A stretch of DNA of 64,000 bases from Nitratireductor pacificus pht-3B (lineage in GTDB: Bacteria > Pseudomonadota > Alphaproteobacteria > Rhizobiales > Rhizobiaceae). The stretch is from NCBI RefSeq assembly GCF_000300335.1, contig NZ_AMRM01000012.1, positions 81,623 to 145,622 of the forward strand, given 5' to 3'. The notes below the pieces were generated by a model. The model saw only the letters and a list, made by a program, of their open reading frames with translations, was not told where the DNA came from and did not search any database. Shown here one piece after another: positions 63,195 through 64,000 of the stretch. The number at the start of each line of letters is the position of its first letter. Position 1 is the stretch's first letter. A program made the translations under genes and the position numbers.

Positions 63195-63980
63195 ATGAAG
63201 CAGACCGAGAGCCTCCGCTCCCTACTGTCGCGCGAGGCGTTCGCGCAGAAGCAGGACAATCCGACGCCGCTGTACATGCAGGTCGCCGGCGTTCTGCGCA
63301 CGCTGATCGAGACCGGACGGCTCGTGCCGGGCGAGGCGCTGCCCTCCGAGCGCACCATCGCCGAGACGACGGCGCTGTCGCGCGTGACGGTCCGCCGCGG
63401 CATCGACCTTCTGGTGCGCGAGGGCGTGGTCCGGCAACGGCGCGGCTCGGGAACCTATGTCAGCACGCCGGTGGAGCGCTTCGAGCAGCCGCTGGCAGCC
63501 ATCACCTCCTTCAGCGAGGACATGATCTCCTATGGCCGCCAGCCGGCGACGCGCTGGCTGGCGCGCGAATTCGCCAGTCCCTCAGCGCGCGAGGCGATGA
63601 CGCTCGGCCTCTCGCCGGGCGACCGGGTGGCGCGCCTGCACCGGCTGCGGCTTGCCGACGACCTGCCGCTGGCGGTGGAACTCGCCATCGTTCCGGCCCG
63701 CCTGTTCTCCTCGCTGGAGACGCTGGGCGATTCCCTTTACGAGGCGCTGGCCGCCGCGGGCGCCCGCCCGCACAAGGCGCTGCAGCGCATGCATGCCTGC
63801 GCGCTTCCGGAGTTCGAAGCAGCCCTGCTCAAGGCGGAACCGGGCGAGCCGGCCCTCTATCTGGAGCGCGTCTCGCGCACCGGCGACGGCGCCATCGTCG
63901 AGTTCACCCGCTCCCACTACAAGGGCGACCGCTTCGACTTCGTCGCGGAGCTCAATCTGGAGCCGTCCCAGAACGTCTAA
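63195..63980 (+). CDS. GntR family regulator, HutC/UTRA subfamily
   Basis: A 261-residue regulator with a GntR winged helix (PLYMQVAGVLRTLIETGRLV, PGEALPSERTIAETTALSRV, TVRRGIDLLVREGVVRQRRG SGTYV) and a C-terminal UTRA ligand domain ending VEFTRSHYKGDRFDFVAEL. NagR-like regulators of this type respond to amino-sugar phosphates. It is divergent from murQ/SIS and probably controls them. ATG 63195 is the family-like start. The open frame before it is not conserved-looking. Confidence 0.88.
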   Translation: MKQTESLRSLLSREAFAQKQDNPTPLYMQVAGVLRTLIETGRLVPGEALPSERTIAETTALSRVTVRRGIDLLVREGVVRQRRGSGTYVSTPVERFEQPLAAITSFSEDMISYGRQPATRWLAREFASPSAREAMTLGLSPGDRVARLHRLRLADDLPLAVELAIVPARLFSSLETLGDSLYEALAAAGARPHKALQRMHACALPEFEAALLKAEPGEPALYLERVSRTGDGAIVEFTRSHYKGDRFDFVAELNLEPSQNV

Positions 63981-64000
63981 TGCATGTCGCTTTCAAATGA

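Overview
The window is high-GC, densely coded DNA from an alphaproteobacterium, most likely a member of Hyphomicrobiales (Rhizobiales). This rests on acnA lying next to a divergent ccmABCDG operon, on DUF2794, DUF1223, IalB-like and ceramidase-like genes, on a tRNA-Ala beside YggT/DUF167 genes, and on a ybbA/ybbP/tesA-type trio. I cannot name the genus.

Layout. (1) 1-509: the cut-off end of a glycosyltransferase. (2) 510-1299: decayed DNA with an XRE-type HTH relic and an IS21-like end repeat. (3) 1300-15310: a catabolic island with a split Dpp/Opp-type ABC importer, two enolase-superfamily enzymes, an M81 (MlrC-like) peptidase, a DoeB/aspartoacylase-like deacylase, two SDR dehydrogenases, an FAH-family hydrolase and a GntR/FCD regulator. 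The palindrome ATCGTATA-N4-TATACGAT, or a close variant, occurs at 1274, 7147 and 14517. These are the three promoter regions that can serve all five transcription units. (4) 15311-22600: an insertion-prone segment. A giant multidomain autotransporter, frameshifted at a G6 tract where a perfect 384-bp repeat begins, lies between an IS3-family transposase scrap and an internally deleted IS6-family element, next to tRNA-Ala(CGC). (5) 22946-39843: mostly housekeeping genes: YggT, DUF167, ppa, GNAT, the TPM/TPM/LemA trio, pdxY, carbonic anhydrase, a MarR-controlled MFS exporter, M3 oligopeptidase, PhoD, an MBL-fold persulfide-dioxygenase-like protein, typA and two LysE-type exporters. (6) 39844-40660: a small foreign patch holding a short unknown gene, an 18-bp direct repeat, and an unusual class II tRNA with a leucine-type body and a UGA (Ser) anticodon. 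(7) 40717-64000: DUF2332, ccmGDCBA, acnA, ceramidase-like, DUF1223, a candidate structured sRNA, DUF2794, GNAT, a BI-1 protein with a structured leader, ybbP/ybbA/tesA, thpR, LMW-PTP, phhB, DUF1232, IalB-like, rlmN, LysE, and an SIS/murQ pair with a divergent GntR-UTRA regulator.

How the genes may work together. The dehydratase, SDR dehydrogenase and FAH hydrolase match the logic of the non-phosphorylative diketo-hydrolase route for sugar acids (L-fuconate/L-rhamnonate type). Here they are combined with a peptide-class importer and two amide-cleaving enzyme families. I infer that the system imports an amide-linked or otherwise conjugated sugar acid, releases the acid and breaks it down. This is the most interesting candidate system in the window. 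The odd tRNA and the candidate sRNA are the best non-coding leads.
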